This document shows, one piece after another, positions 44,766 through 56,190 of a stretch of DNA of 64,000 bases. This DNA is from Tragulus kanchil. Its lineage: Eukaryota > Chordata > Mammalia > Artiodactyla > Tragulidae. How positions within the stretch are numbered: position 1 is the first letter of the stretch; each line of letters starts with the position of its first letter. A program made the position numbers and the translations under genes. The stretch covers positions 39,030,170-39,094,169 of the forward strand of contig JAIOJX010000001.1 in assembly GCA_022376925.1 (NCBI GenBank). The letters run 5' to 3'. The notes beneath the pieces are model-generated. The model searched no databases, was not told where the DNA came from, and saw nothing but the letters and a program-made list of their open reading frames with translations.

Positions 44766-45082
44766 GTTTTTTTTTTGAAAAATTTTTTTTTCGGGGTGCG
44801 GGTTGGGGAGGGAGGGGGCAGGTGGGCCACTTTTATTGGTCTTTCATTTCTCTATTTTCATCTGTCTTCGTTCTTTGGCCCATGTGCGCCTCCCGTCACG
44901 GTGGCCTCTCTTGCTGCAGAGCACCGGCTCTGGGCGCATGTGCTCCAGAGCTCTGACTCGGTAGTTGGGCACATCTGTCCAGCTGCTCCGTGGCACATGG
45001 GATCTTCCCAGGCCAGGGATCGAACCAGCGCCCCTTGCACTGCAAGGCGGTGTCCTTACCCACTGGACCACCAGGGAAGCCC
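44766..45082 (-). mobile_element. Young long-form CHR-like SINE, antisense
   Basis: It has long-form architecture with the G-rich stretch at 44793-44827 and head complement ending 'accagggaagccc'. The perfect 13-base target-site duplication 'tcatacatgtttt' lies at 44753-44765 and 45083-45095. It landed just downstream of the L1 tail. Confidence 0.92.
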
Positions 45083-45586
45083 TCATACATGTTTTTGCTG
45101 ATATTTATATCATTGTCTATTTAAATGATTGTAAAATTTTTCACATAAAAACTATCACAGCAGGAATCACAATAAACTAGTGAAAAGTGCCAAACTCTCC
45201 TTAAATTTTCATACTCTAAGTAGAAATAAACTGAACCTTGAGAGATTGCTTTTTGTTCCAAATATCATATTTCACTTAACAACAATCAGAATAAAGATTA
45301 TTTATGTAACATGTTAAAGTTATCTTGTGTTAGGTATTTGTGTGGACTGGTGGTGGTTAGTGTAGACACTGACTATTTTCTCCCTGCCTCTCTATCAGTA
45401 TAATTGAAAACCTAAGGTTTAAATAAGATGAATTGGAAAGACTTCATGGAATGGAGAGAATTTGAATCAGACCTTGAAGAATAGGCAAGACTTTAAAATA
45501 TGGACATAGTTGGGAAGAAAAACATGTCAGAGAGAGAAAATCCATGCTTGACTGTCTGAAATAATTCAATATCTTTCTTGTTTCAG

Positions 45587-45660
45587 GTTCAAGTTTTGAA
45601 ACTGCTTTTGAATTTGTTTGAACATCCAGCCATCCCACAGATGGACATCTTGGTGCCCAA
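45587..45660 (+). pseudogene. ARMC10-like pseudogene, internal exon
   Basis: A pyrimidine tract and AG ('cttgtttcag') precede, and GTAAGT follows, this 74-base exon. It encodes VQVLKLLLNLFEHPA and resembles the armadillo-repeat segment VLKLLLNLSENPAM of ARMC10/ARMCX proteins as I remember them. After that the frame reads IPQMDILVPK. Skipping two bases near 45642-45644 would give an ITDGHLGAQ-like continuation close to the family's TEGLLRAQ, and the family exon would be 72 bases. So the exon seems to carry a 2-base insertion. ARMC10 is a membrane-anchored mitochondrial armadillo protein. The retained intron means a DNA-level duplicate, not a retrocopy. Copy B of duplication 11 starts inside this exon. 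Confidence 0.7.
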
Positions 45661-46360
45661 GTAAGTACTTGCAAATTTGTTTTGTCTATACATATATGTT
45701 GATTTCTCAGACAGATCTAGAAGAAAAGGATTTATCTCAAAATATTAACAGGAATTATCTCTGAGGAGCAATATTAGAGGTAGTTTTTCCTTCTCTCTCT
45801 TTTTTTTGCCTATATGAATTACCTACGTTTTCTGTAATGAACATATTTTACTTTTGAAACCCATTTTGAAAAGGTCTCCATACTAATAATTACAATTTTT
45901 ATAATTATATGTTCTTGTTTTTTATAATTATTAATTTTTATAGCCATATGTCCTTGTTCAATTTGGGGTACTTATATCATCACATCTTTTATACTTGACC
46001 TCTTTATGTTCAATATATCTTGGTATCCACTGAAACACTATTGTTTATGTGCCTGATGTCAGGCTGAGTGCCAAAATGCACCAGTTGGTGTAGCATGGCA
46101 TTTTGCTTGTCCTCATGAACTTACAGTCTAGTGAGAAGACACAAAGAATATAAGAAATGAGCAAGATAATTAAAATCTGCGGTATTTTCAAGGGAGTGTG
46201 AGTTGTGTTGTGGTAGAATGTCCTATAGAAAAGGGACACTGTCATATTCATCTGCTCGGTCCTATGCCTGGACACTGTGTGTGCTGTTAGTGTTTGGTGA
46301 ATTAATAAGTTTCTATGATGACTATATATGATGAATCTTAAAGAGGAAAAATGTATTCTT

Positions 46361-46551
46361 TGTTGTTCAGTCACTCAGTCATGTCTGACTCCTTGTGATT
46401 CTAAGCTTCTCTGTCCTTCACTACCTCATGGAGTTTGCTCAAATTCACGTCCATTGAATCGGTGATGCCATCCAACAATCTTGTCCTCTTTTTGCCTTCA
46501 ATCTTTCCCACCATCAGAGTCTTTTCCAATGAGTTGGTTCTTCGCATCAGG
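46361..46551 (-). mobile_element. BovB 3' terminus, antisense (copy A)
   Basis: The order 'tgttgttcagtcactcagtc', 'tgctcaaattcacgtccatt', 'tttcccaccatcagagtctt' is the complementary BovB tail. It lies just upstream of the pseudogene's last exon and may have removed or displaced the exon's 5' part. Copy B is at 47479-47669. Confidence 0.9.
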
Positions 46552-47478
46552 CCAAGTAAATAGTATTTTTTAGCTAAAACACAAAATCTCTTGATTGCAT
46601 TAGTTTCTTACATGAGTTTCAGAATATAATGAACAGCCTCAACAAAAAAAGGCCATTTAGCTATTTAGCCAACTTTCACTGAAGGTTCACTGTTTTCTCT
46701 GGTGTATGGAGAAGAATATGCCGTTTCGAAATTTCCTTGAATTTGTTTGAACATCCAGCCATGGACATCTTGGTGCGCAAGTAAGTACTTGCAAATTTGT
46801 TTTGTCTATACATATATGTTGATTTCTCAGACAGATCTAGAAGAAAAGGATTTATCTCAAAATATTAACAGGAATTATCTCTGAGGAGCAATATTAGAGG
46901 TAGTTTTTCCTTCTCTCTCTTTTTTTTGCCTATATGAATTACCTACGTTTTCTGTAATGAACATATTTTACTTTTGAAACCCATTTTGAAAAGGTCTCCA
47001 TACTAATAATTACAATTTTTATAATTATATGTTCTTGTTTTTTAATTTTTAATTTTTATAGCCATATGTCCTTGTTCAATTTGGGGTACTTATATCATCA
47101 CATCTTTTATACTTGACCTCTTTATGTTCAATATATCTTGGTATCCACTGAAACACTATTGTTTATGTGCCTGATGTCAGGCTGAGTGCCAAAATGCACC
47201 AGTTGGTGTAGCATGGCATTTTGCTTGTCCTCATGAACTTACAGTCTAGTGAGAAGACACAAAGAATATAAGAAATGAGCAAGATAATTAAAATCTGCGG
47301 TATTTTCAAGGGAGTGTGAGTTGTGTTGTGGTAGAATGTCCTATAGAAAAGGGACACTGTCATATTCATCTGCTCGGTCCTATGCCTGGACACTGTGTGT
47401 GCTGTTAGTGTTTGGTGAATTAATAAGTTTCTATGATGACTATATATGATGAATCTTAAAGAGGAAAAATGTATTCTT

Positions 47479-47669
47479 TGTTGTTCAGTCACTCAGTCAT
47501 GTCTGACTCCTTGTGATTCTAAGCTTCTCTGTCCTTCACTACCTCATGGAGTTTGCTCAAATTCACGTCCATTGAATCGGTGATGCCATCCAACAATCTT
47601 GTCCTCTTTTTGCCTTCAATCTTTCCCACCATCAGAGTCTTTTCCAATGAGTTGGTTCTTCGCATCAGG
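47479..47669 (-). mobile_element. BovB 3' terminus, antisense (copy B)
   Basis: This is the second copy of 46361-46551, offset 1118, with no difference seen by eye. Confidence 0.9.
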
Positions 47670-47726
47670 CCAAGTAAATAGTATTTTTTAGCTAAAACAC
47701 AAAATCTCTTGATTGCATTAGTTTCT

Positions 47727-47915
47727 TACATGAGTTTCAGAATATAATGAACAGCCTCAACAAAAAAAGGCCATTTAGCTATTTAGCCAACTTTCACTGA
47801 AGGTTCACTGTTTTCTCTGGTGTATGGAGAAGAATATGCCTAGAAAATGAGAGCTTTACTTTATCACCATGATGCAGATGTGAAGGAAAAGGTAACAATG
47901 ATACCAAAATTCTAA
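47727..47915 (+). pseudogene. ARMC10-like pseudogene, terminal exon
   Basis: The frame ending at TAA 47913-47915 reads GHLAI, stop, PTFTEGSLFSLVYGEEYA, stop, KMRALLYHHDADVKEK then VTMIPKF. It closely follows the ARMC10 C terminus (GHLAVQPTFTEGSLFFLL, then HHDAEVKEK and IIPKI, as remembered). The two in-frame TAGs, 47784-47786 and 47841-47843, sit where the family has glutamines, each one C-to-T change away. Upstream, FQNIMNSLNKK matches the family's FQNIKNCLKIE with a frame change. A truncated copy ends at the seam near 46722. Function as ARMC10 is excluded, though transcription is possible. Confidence 0.85.
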
Positions 47916-48111
47916 TTGGTCATATTTTTCCAAAGAATAATGCAATCTAGAAGTAATACACATAATTCTCATTTTCCACCTTCCTAAGGGATTCTTTCAA
48001 CTGCTGATTTCAAACAGTAAATATCATTAACTGTAAATCCCTTTCATCATTAATACAGCTACAACTTGCCATAGTCTTCTGGTTTATTTTGGACCATTTT
48101 ATTGAGTGGTC

Positions 48112-48117
48112 AATAAA
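48112..48117 (+). promoter_or_regulatory. Candidate polyadenylation signal of the pseudogene
   Basis: AATAAA lies about 200 bases after the ARMC10-like stop, in an AT-rich stretch that would be the 3' UTR. Whether it corresponds to the parent gene's signal is not known from the sequence. Confidence 0.4.
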
Positions 48118-48797
48118 GCTCCAACAAATATAAGAGCTTGTTCTGAAACTATTTTGTTTTTATTTTGCTTTAAGTACTTCCGTTATTTCCTCTACGCAGA
48201 GTGACAGTGACCTTTTTATGTGTAAGCTACCCTTCCACTGTTGAAAATGATTTGCAGTTACTCATCTGAGACAACAACAGTATGTTTCCTGACTCCTCTA
48301 GGAAGGACCTTGTCTTCTAGCGGTGATGAGATCCTGTACTCCTAACCCCACTTGCCACTCTGCTTTCAGATTGGTTCTAATCATTAGAACCTATTTCAGT
48401 CCCTGAAAACTAGAAGCTGTTAGGAGAAATGTTTCCTAATACTCACTGACTCCCCTTTAATATGTGTAACATACTGGACTCAATCAACTCTATCCAAAGG
48501 CAATTGGTTAAATCAGTTATCTAGTCTTTAAAGAGAATGAAGCAAGTCTGAATGTGCGGATGTGGAAAGGCATCCATGACATATGGTTGCTTTTCAAAAT
48601 GTTGTCAATATGTATAATGTGACTCCATTTGTGCGTTCTTCAATCTGAAAATTCATGCTTACATATGGACAGAATGATTCTGTCATTTATAATATAGACA
48701 TTTTGGCATATCTAGAATGAAACCCAGACTCCTGAGAGTAGGACTGGAGAGTGAGGAAATGACTTTTCTTTGTAGAGATGCTTAGTTCAGTGTTTGA
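48118..48797. other. Unique sequence downstream of the pseudogene
   Basis: No repeat or exon was recognised up to the next duplication. It may be part of the duplicated ARMC10 3' flank. Confidence 0.3.
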
Positions 48798-48855
48798 ATT
48801 TCTTATTTTGAGCACAAATTTTATAGCTTTTAAAAAAGTAAAGCCTGGACCACCA

Positions 48856-49130
48856 GGCTTCCCTGGTGGTACAGTGGGCAAAGAGTCTACCTTGCAGTGC
48901 AAGGGGCACTGGTTTGATCCCTAGCCCAGGAAGATCCCACGTGCTGCGGAGTGGCTGGACCGGTGTGTCCAATTATGAGCCAGTGCTCTGGAGTGCATGC
49001 ACCCAAAGCTAGTGCTCTGCAACAAGAGAGGCCACTGCAATGGGAGGCCCACACAGGCCAAAGAATGAAGATGGATGAAAATAAATAAATGAAAAACCAG
49101 AAAAAAGAGGCCAAATTAAAAAAAAAAGTT
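48856..49130 (+). mobile_element. CHR-like SINE, short form, sense (copy A)
   Basis: Head 'ggcttccctggtggtacagt', box B-like 'ctggtttgatccctag', body 'ggaccggtgtgtccaattat', tail 'aaaataaataaatgaaaaac' and an A-run. Flanks 'aaaagtaaag' and 'aaaagttaag' may be a target-site duplication. Copy B is at 49932-50206. Confidence 0.85.
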
Positions 49131-49931
49131 AAGTAGAAAAAAGTCACAGAATTATTTTCTCCTCTTAACTGAAAAAAGTTTTATTCATTAATTTTCATCC
49201 ATATTTTACGTGACTAAAATTACAAGGTACAAAAATTCTCAGCAGTTATTGTAATAGTACTTTTTATCCCATAAGCTACTGTAACAATTTGTTGATGTAG
49301 TTGAATTCAGCTAGGTTTTTTTCCCTTACCCACCCCACATTCCCAGGTTTTTGTAATATTCACGTTCATAGCCTCCACCATGCCTAGTTATTCCATAAAT
49401 CAGTTTGTAAGTAGAAGCTATTCTGTTCATATATTTAAGGCAAAGCTTTAAGAGAAGAGTACTTTGAATTTCATTTGTAAATACAGAGATTTCCATAAAA
49501 AGTCACAAATCCTCAAACAGAAAAATGTGCTTTCTCAGGGTTATTCTGATATGGAAAGGAAACGGGAGAAATATTTTTACAGTCGAAAAAGGATTCAGTA
49601 TATGATGAAAACATGAAAATTCTCAGTTAGCTACGGTAGGAATAATGTACATTATGAGAACTAAAAAACGTTAGCAGTGATGCAAACATAAGTATTAATT
49701 CCTGGAAAGGCACATTTCTTTATAAAAATGTTGTTTATTCTTCCTCCTTGTTTAATGAAAATATATATTCAAAATGTACGCACATTAAAACCAAGATTTG
49801 ATTTTAAGGTGCTATGGCAGCATTGAATTCTAAGGCTCCCTCTCTTTTTCGCTCTATTATTAGTTTGAACAAATAATAACATTTCTTATTTTGAGCACAA
49901 ATTTTATAGCTTTTAAAAAGTAAAGCCTACC

Positions 49932-50206
49932 AGGCTTCCTGGTGGTCCAGTGGGTAAGGACACCACCTTGCAGTGCAAGGGGCACTGGTTTGATCCCTAG
50001 CCCAGGAAGATCCCACGTGCTGCGGAGTGGCTGGACCGGTGTGTCCAATTATGAGCCAGTGCTCTGGAGTGCATGCACCCAAAGCTAGTGCTCTGCAACA
50101 AGAGAGGCCACTGCAATGGGAGGCCCACACAGGCCAAAGAATGAAGATGGATGAAAATAAATAAATGAAAAACCAGAAAAAAGAGGCCAAATTAAAAAAA
50201 AAAGTT
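49932..50206 (+). mobile_element. CHR-like SINE, short form, sense (copy B)
   Basis: This is the positional duplicate of 48856-49130. Only its first about 45 bases carry the other subfamily's signature, so it looks like a mosaic. Confidence 0.85.
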
Positions 50207-50962
50207 AAGTAGAAAAAAGTCACAGAATTATTTTCTCCTCTTAACTGAAAAAAGTTTTATTCATTAATTTTCATCCATATTTTACGTGACTAAAATTACA
50301 AGGTACAAAAATTCTCAGCAGTTATTGTAATAGTACTTTTTATCCCATAAGCTACTGTAACAATTTGTTGATGTAGTTGAATTCAGCTAGGTTTTTTTCC
50401 CTTACCCACCCCACATTCCCAGGTTTTTGTAATATTCACGTTCATAGCCTCCACCATGCCTAGTTATTCCATAAATCAGTTTGTAAGTAGAAGCTATTCT
50501 GTTCATATATTTAAGGCAAAGCTTTAAGAGAAGAGTACTTTGAATTTCATTTGTAAATACAGAGATTTCCATAAAAAGTCACAAATCCTCAAACAGAAAA
50601 ATGTGCTTTCTCAGGGTTATTCTGATATGGAAAGGAAACGGGAGAAATATTTTTACAGTCGAAAAAGGATTCAGTATATGATGAAAACATGAAAATTCTC
50701 AGTTAGCTACGGTAGGAATAATGTACATTATGAGAACTAAAAATCGTTAGCAGTGATGCAAACATAAGTATTAATTCCTGGAAAGGCACATTTCTTTATA
50801 AAAATGTTGTTTATTCTTCCTCCTTGTTTAATGAAAATATATATTCAAAATGTACGCACATTAAAACCAAGATTTGATTTTAAGGTGCTATGGCAGCATT
50901 GAATTCTAAGACTCCCTCTCTTTTTTCGCTCTATTATTAGTTTGAACAAATAATAACATTTC

Positions 50963-53754
50963 CTGGTTATCAGAGCACTGTGTTTGAGATGTCAAAATGC
51001 TAGAGAAAAAAGGGGGAGTCATTTCAACTATCTGGAAAGAATTACACAGTGAAAGTGTGCAATTAGATCTTTACCTATGTAGGTCATGACACATCTTACC
51101 CTTTTTAGGTGGTCCTGTTTGATGGTCCCACCCTCTTGGAAAATGAGTATCAAAGTGTTCCTCAGTTACCATGGGAGAAATGGATTTCAATAAAATCTTA
51201 CATGTTGGTATGGATGCTGGTTAATCAAAGAGGAATCTAGGGCACATTAGTTTTCGAAAGGCAGAAATAGGCTTTTTCATCAAACCCGTGGGAGAGCAGT
51301 GAAAAAAACACCATAAAAAGCCTAATATAAAGGACATGACACTTGCCTGGGGAAAAGTTTTCGAGATGAAATTATTCATTTATTACCTCCTCCTATCTTC
51401 TTCCTTTCAGGTCAATCATTTCCATGGAACTGTCTCTGACCCCTATGGTTCATCTTGATAGCTCTCTTATTTGGCTTCTTTATAACATTTTGAGTATCAC
51501 TCAAGCTATCCCTGGATTATATGTGACAATGCATCTTTTGAGTATCTCAGATATATAAATAATGGTCCCTATAATGAAATTTTATTGTCTTTAGCATATA
51601 GACTGTGTCTTTTTTTTGTCTCCTCTGGTTTCTACCATGGCCTTAGGTATATAGTAGCATGTGGGGATAATATTAAATTATCCTGTGTGTGTGTGTCCTT
51701 ACACCTTACACCTTCCTATATTCAGCAAAGAAGTTTCATCACCTAAGAGAAAGGTTTTTATAGTAGAAGAGCAGAAAACGAAAAAGTTAATTCTCAGCCT
51801 TTGAGTTTTAAAAAGTCTATGTAGAGTTTCAGGAACCAGGGCTTTTGAGCTTCAAACGCTTAAACCCTAAAGAACCCAGGTCATACACTTCATGACATAC
51901 ATAATAGATTTGAAAGGATACATGATCAGCCTGAGCCATTTTTTTTTCCAGCTCAGACTAGATGAAAATTCCATGGGATGTGAGAAGAGTGAGTTAGAAC
52001 AAAAGTCCTTTGTAAGACCCTTAACAGAAATGTGGTCGCCTGCCCTGTGGGGCAAGCCCCAAGTGGAAGACAGAGGGGAAAACATTGGAGAAAGCTGAGT
52101 AGATGAGACTGTGCCTGGCCTCTCCCCCGCAGAGAGGGAAGCAACAAGACCTGAAAGGCTCCCCTAAGCTCAGCCTGGCTCCAGTGCCATAGACTAGAGT
52201 TGGCTGCTGCCTTATCATTCCCTAGACTCCAGTGAGGTCTCGGAAGAACCCAGTGTTTTCTCGGTAGTGCTGAGTGGTGTCGAGACCCAAGGAAACTTTA
52301 AGTCAAGGTTAAGGAGGCATGGCAGTGATCTGAGTCCAACTGTAATTGATGCCTGGGTGGAATTTGAATATCCTTACAACACACACAATTGTGCAAGGAC
52401 AATTAAGGCCGTTCCTGACAATGTACCTGTCAGTGGTTCCAGGGTGGACAGTAGAAAATGAAAGATCAAATATTTTCTCCTTGTCTTAGCCACAGCCCCA
52501 GAGATGGTGGAGAGAGTTTGAATGGTCTGAGCTTAAGTTTTATATTACTTGGAGGAATGGGGGCTCCAAGGAGACTAACCACCTGAATTTGCGGGTTGAT
52601 GTTTATAGCTACCCTGCCAAGGCACTCTATGTTTGGTCAGTTGGATGGACTTGATGAACCAAGGCCTTTTTCCTGAAACCAGCATTTGAGAGAAAAGGGT
52701 TTTCCCTCCAACCCTTCTCAGTTTCTTTAGTCCTCAGTAGTGCCCATGGCATTGCAAATACCAAATTCTGCAATACCCCTGGTTAGCCAATGGAGAGTCT
52801 AGCTAGGGTCATTCAACCACTTTCTGGGTCAGGAAGGTGATTTCAGGCATTTTAGAGTTTTCCCGTACATATGGAGGTGGTAACAAGAAGAGGTTTTAAG
52901 CTAAGTCTCATATCCAACTTTGTGTATAGTTACAAATGTATGACTCGATCATTGATTTTTAGTGGGTAAACAGAACTGGAAAGGTTCATATTTTTAAGTG
53001 GGCTATAGCCTGAGTATTGCGTTTGGCAGGACCGCATTATTTATTCAACAATATGAGGCTGCTCTGATTGTGCTATAGAAAGGCAGAGGTCTCCAGAGTC
53101 AATTGGGGTTGTCGAATCACATTCAATGAATGTCCTAGCATTTCAATTGAAGAGTTCTGCTATTGAGGGGCTCCCCTGGAGTAATCAATTAAAAGCAGTA
53201 GCATTAAACAGCTAACGGTGCTGGGAAATCAATACCAGCTTGGGGAAGAAACAATTCTCTGCAATGATTTCTATGCAAATTTTGATTCTTGTACCTAATG
53301 ATATTAGGAGCCACTAATGACACATAACTCAAGGAGGAGCTGCTTTCCCAGTTAAGCGTGAAACACATTTTTTGCCCCTACAACCTTGGCAGACACTTGG
53401 GAGGCCTACTGTCACTGCTGGGAAGCCATAGATTAGGGTAAGGCAGCCCAGCTTTCTTTCCATGTGTCACTCTTGTCGGAGAGATGGAGGTCAGATAGAC
53501 AGAAGAACTTTCTGGAGATTAGCATGGGTTCCTGAAAGGGCCAGGAATATGTCTTCTTTCATCTATTGAGCATTTGTCTGCATTGGCCCTGTGCCTTTAA
53601 TTGTTCCTTCCCTACTTATGGCCAGGAGAATCTGATAAAAGACCTAAAGCTCAGCTCACACTTCTTCGAGACTGTTCCCAGATTCTATGTCTTCTTCCCA
53701 GCCTTTTGCCCCAAAATGTGGATTGAAAGAAATGTTGTCTTTCTTTTGTTCTCT
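50963..53754. other. Long unique stretch with few repeats
   Basis: An L2-like 3' end is near 51598-51665 and a short GT run near 51687. The rest shows no recognised repeat and no exon with splice signals. Frames of 60-72 codons around 51867-52461 occur on both strands and lack family features. The part near 53000-53350 is listed as a candidate conserved element. Confidence 0.4.
53000..53350. promoter_or_regulatory. Candidate conserved non-coding element
   Basis: The stretch is repeat-free and includes the POU octamer ATGCAAAT (53273-53280), TAATCAATTAAAAG-type homeodomain sites (near 53183) and several balanced-composition blocks. This texture is typical of ancient enhancers. Without alignment to other mammals this is only a suggestion. 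Confidence 0.3.
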
Positions 53755-53766
53755 AAACATGATTTA

Positions 53767-53975
53767 GCTTCCCACGTGGCGCTAGTGGTAAAGAACCTAC
53801 TTGCCAATGCAGGAGACACAGGAGACCTGTGTTCAATCACTGGGTCAGAAAGAACCCCTGGAGTGGCTACCCACTCCAGTATTCTTGCCTGAAGAATCTC
53901 ATGGAAAGAGGAGCCTGGTGGGCTACAGTCCATGGGGGTCTCAAAGAGTCCGACACAGCTGAAGCAACTTAGCAC
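53767..53975 (+). mobile_element. Bov-tA SINE with perfect target-site duplication
   Basis: The head 'gcttcccacgtggcgctagt', box B-like 'tgtgttcaatcactggg' and the tail 'actccagtattcttgcctga' are flanked by 'aaacatgattta' at 53755-53766 and 53976-53987. There is a small internal deletion after 'cccctggag'. Confidence 0.92.
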
Positions 53976-54060
53976 AAACATGATTTAATCTGTTTAGAGA
54001 CCATATAGCCTTACCCAAATTCTGTAGAGAATTCAGTGTCAGGATTATTGAGGCCTCCAT

Positions 54061-56190
54061 GGTCATGTTAAGTGCTGAGTGTCTCAGACAATCACAGGGA
54101 GTGCTTTAGTCTATATCCTGGATGGTCTTTTCAAGGCTAAGATCTCTGCTGATTCTGCTCAAGCTGAGTTGGAGGCTTTCTGTCCAGGCTGGGAGCCTTG
54201 GATCAGCCTTTATCTAGCCTTCCTTGGATACCACTTGCCCATTTTCCTCTGAGGTCTTATCATTTCCCTGTTCACTATCAGGAAACAGGGTGCCTATATT
54301 CTCTACTTGTAGAATCAGTAAAACTCCAGTAACCTTGCCAGTTTTGAGAGTATAGTCTTAAGTTCTAGGTCCCTCTTTATGTGAGAGACCAAACCTCACA
54401 GCCTCTTCCATTTTAGCACAGTAGTTTAGCTCCTTGCTCCTTTTCGCCTTAGCTTTAGAACACAGCATTCTTTTATTTTGACCTGGTGAATCCCCAGGTT
54501 TCTAGGTCATAAGGTTCCTATTACTCTAGATAGTATGTATGTTTGCACATACATGGGCAGATATTGGAAGGGAGAGAGAGACGGGGTCTCCTTCTTTCTG
54601 CATTTCCCCTTTCTCCTCCTTCCTGCTCTTCTACCCTGCTTCACCTACCAGACTCCTAGCCATCCTTCAAAACTCAGCTTATATGTAACTCTTTTGGATA
54701 AGTTTTCCATGACCCCTTCCTTACTCTATTCAGGCTCCTATTGTCTGCATGCAGAGCACCTTGCAGCTATTCTATGTAGCACATGCCATAATGGTAATGA
54801 GTTATTACAGTGATTGTTAATATTAGTTAATACTAATATTGGTTTGTAAGTTCTATAAAGATAGGGACGAATCTTTCTGTTCATTGTTATATTCCCATCG
54901 CCTTCCAATGTCTGACATTTAGAAGATGTGTAAGAATGGAGTAAGTGAATAAATGAAGGAAAATATTCACAGATTTTTGAAGTAATAATGCAGAAGTTAC
55001 TTTCTAAACTTTCTTTATGTCGTAGTGATAGCTTACAGGATGAAAATAGACAATGCATTGACTATTGCTGTGCTAGAAGAGTTGCCATAGAGTTGTTTAT
55101 ATTGTTTTAGATGGTCTCTTAGGCTAAGCATTTTTCTGCTTTGATTGGTCATGTTAAGTGCTGAGTGTCTCAGACAATCACAGGAGTGCTTTAGTCTATA
55201 TCCTGGATGGTCTTTTCAAGGCTAAGATCTCTGCTGATTCTGCTCAAGCTGAGTTGGAGGCTTTCTGTCCAGGCTGGGAGCCTTGGATCAGCCTTTATCT
55301 AGCCTTCCTTGGATACCACTTGCCCATTTTCCTCTGAGGTCTTATCATTTCCCTGTTCACTATCAGGAAACAGGGTGCCTATATTCTCTACTTGTAGAAT
55401 CAGTAAAACTCCAGTAACCTTGCCAGTTTTGAGAGTATAGTCTTAAGTTCTAGGTCCCTCTTTATGTGAGAGACCAAACCTCACAGCCTCTTCCATTTTA
55501 GCACAGTAGTTTAGCTCCTTGCTCCTTTTCGCCTTAGCTTTAGAACACAGCATTCTTTTATTTTGACCTGGTGAATCCCCAGGTTTCTAGGTCATAAGGT
55601 TCCTATTACTCTAGATAGTATGTATGTTTGCACATACATGGGCAGATATTGGAAGGGAGAGAGAGACGGGGTCTCCTTCTTTCTGCATTTCCCCTTTCTC
55701 CTCCTTCCTGCTCTTCTACCCTGCTTCACCTACCAGACTCCTAGCCATCCTTCAAAACTCAGCTTATATGTAACTCTTTTGGATAAGTTTTCCATGACCC
55801 CTTCCTTACTCTATTCAGGCTCCTATTGTCTGCATGCAGAGCACCTTGCAGCTATTCTATGTAGCACATGCCATAATGGTAATGAGTTATTACAGTGATT
55901 GTTAATATTAGTTAATACTAATATTGGTTTGTAAGTTCTATAAAGATAGGGACGAATCTTTCTGTTCATTGTTATATTCCCATCGCCTTCCAATGTCTGA
56001 CATTTAGAAGATGTGTAAGAATGGAGTAAGTGAATAAATGAAGGAAAATATTCACAGATTTTTGAAGTAATAATGCAGAAGTTACTTTCTAAACTTTCTT
56101 TATGTCGTAGTGATAGCTTACAGGATGAAAATAGACAATGCATTGACTATTGCTGTGCTAGAAGAGTTGCCATAGAGTTGTTTATATTGT
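54061..56190. repeat. Tandem duplication 13 (1086 bp), chained to 14
   Basis: Copy A is 54061-55146 and copy B 55147-56190, offset 1086 then 1085 (a G-run differs near 54098/55183). The last 41 bases of copy A (55106-55146) do not match copy B's continuation. Contents are mostly unique DNA with an L2. The last about 70 bases of copy B also begin duplication 14. Confidence 0.92.
54640..54960 (+). mobile_element. L2, sense
   Basis: The order 'catccttcaaaactcagctt', 'ttccatgaccccttccttac', 'gtaagttctataaagatagg', 'gaatggagtaagtgaataaa' follows the L2 3' region. It is old and 5'-truncated. It recurs at 55725-56045 in copy B. Confidence 0.7.

Larger units (their letters stand above)
45608..47840. 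repeat. Tandem duplication 11 (1129 bp), cutting the pseudogene
   Basis: Copy A is about 45608-46736 and copy B 46737-47840, offset 1129 at first, then 1118 after small deletions. Copy B begins inside the ARMC10-like exon and lacks 'cccacagat'-like bases there ('cagccatggacatcttgg'), a change close to the seam. The end of copy A, 'gccgtttcgaaatttcc' (46721-46736), matches neither neighbour well. An AT-run differs near 45918/47040. Confidence 0.92.
48798..50962. repeat. Tandem duplication 12 (1083 bp) with a discordant SINE head
   Basis: Copy A is 48798-49880 and copy B 49881-50962, offset 1083 then 1076, with seam microhomology 'atttc'. In the SINE head copy A reads 'tacagtgggcaaagagtcta' and copy B 'tccagtgggtaaggacacca', which are two different subfamily signatures. 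The rest differs only by isolated bases and one T-run (near 49848/50924). Confidence 0.92.
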
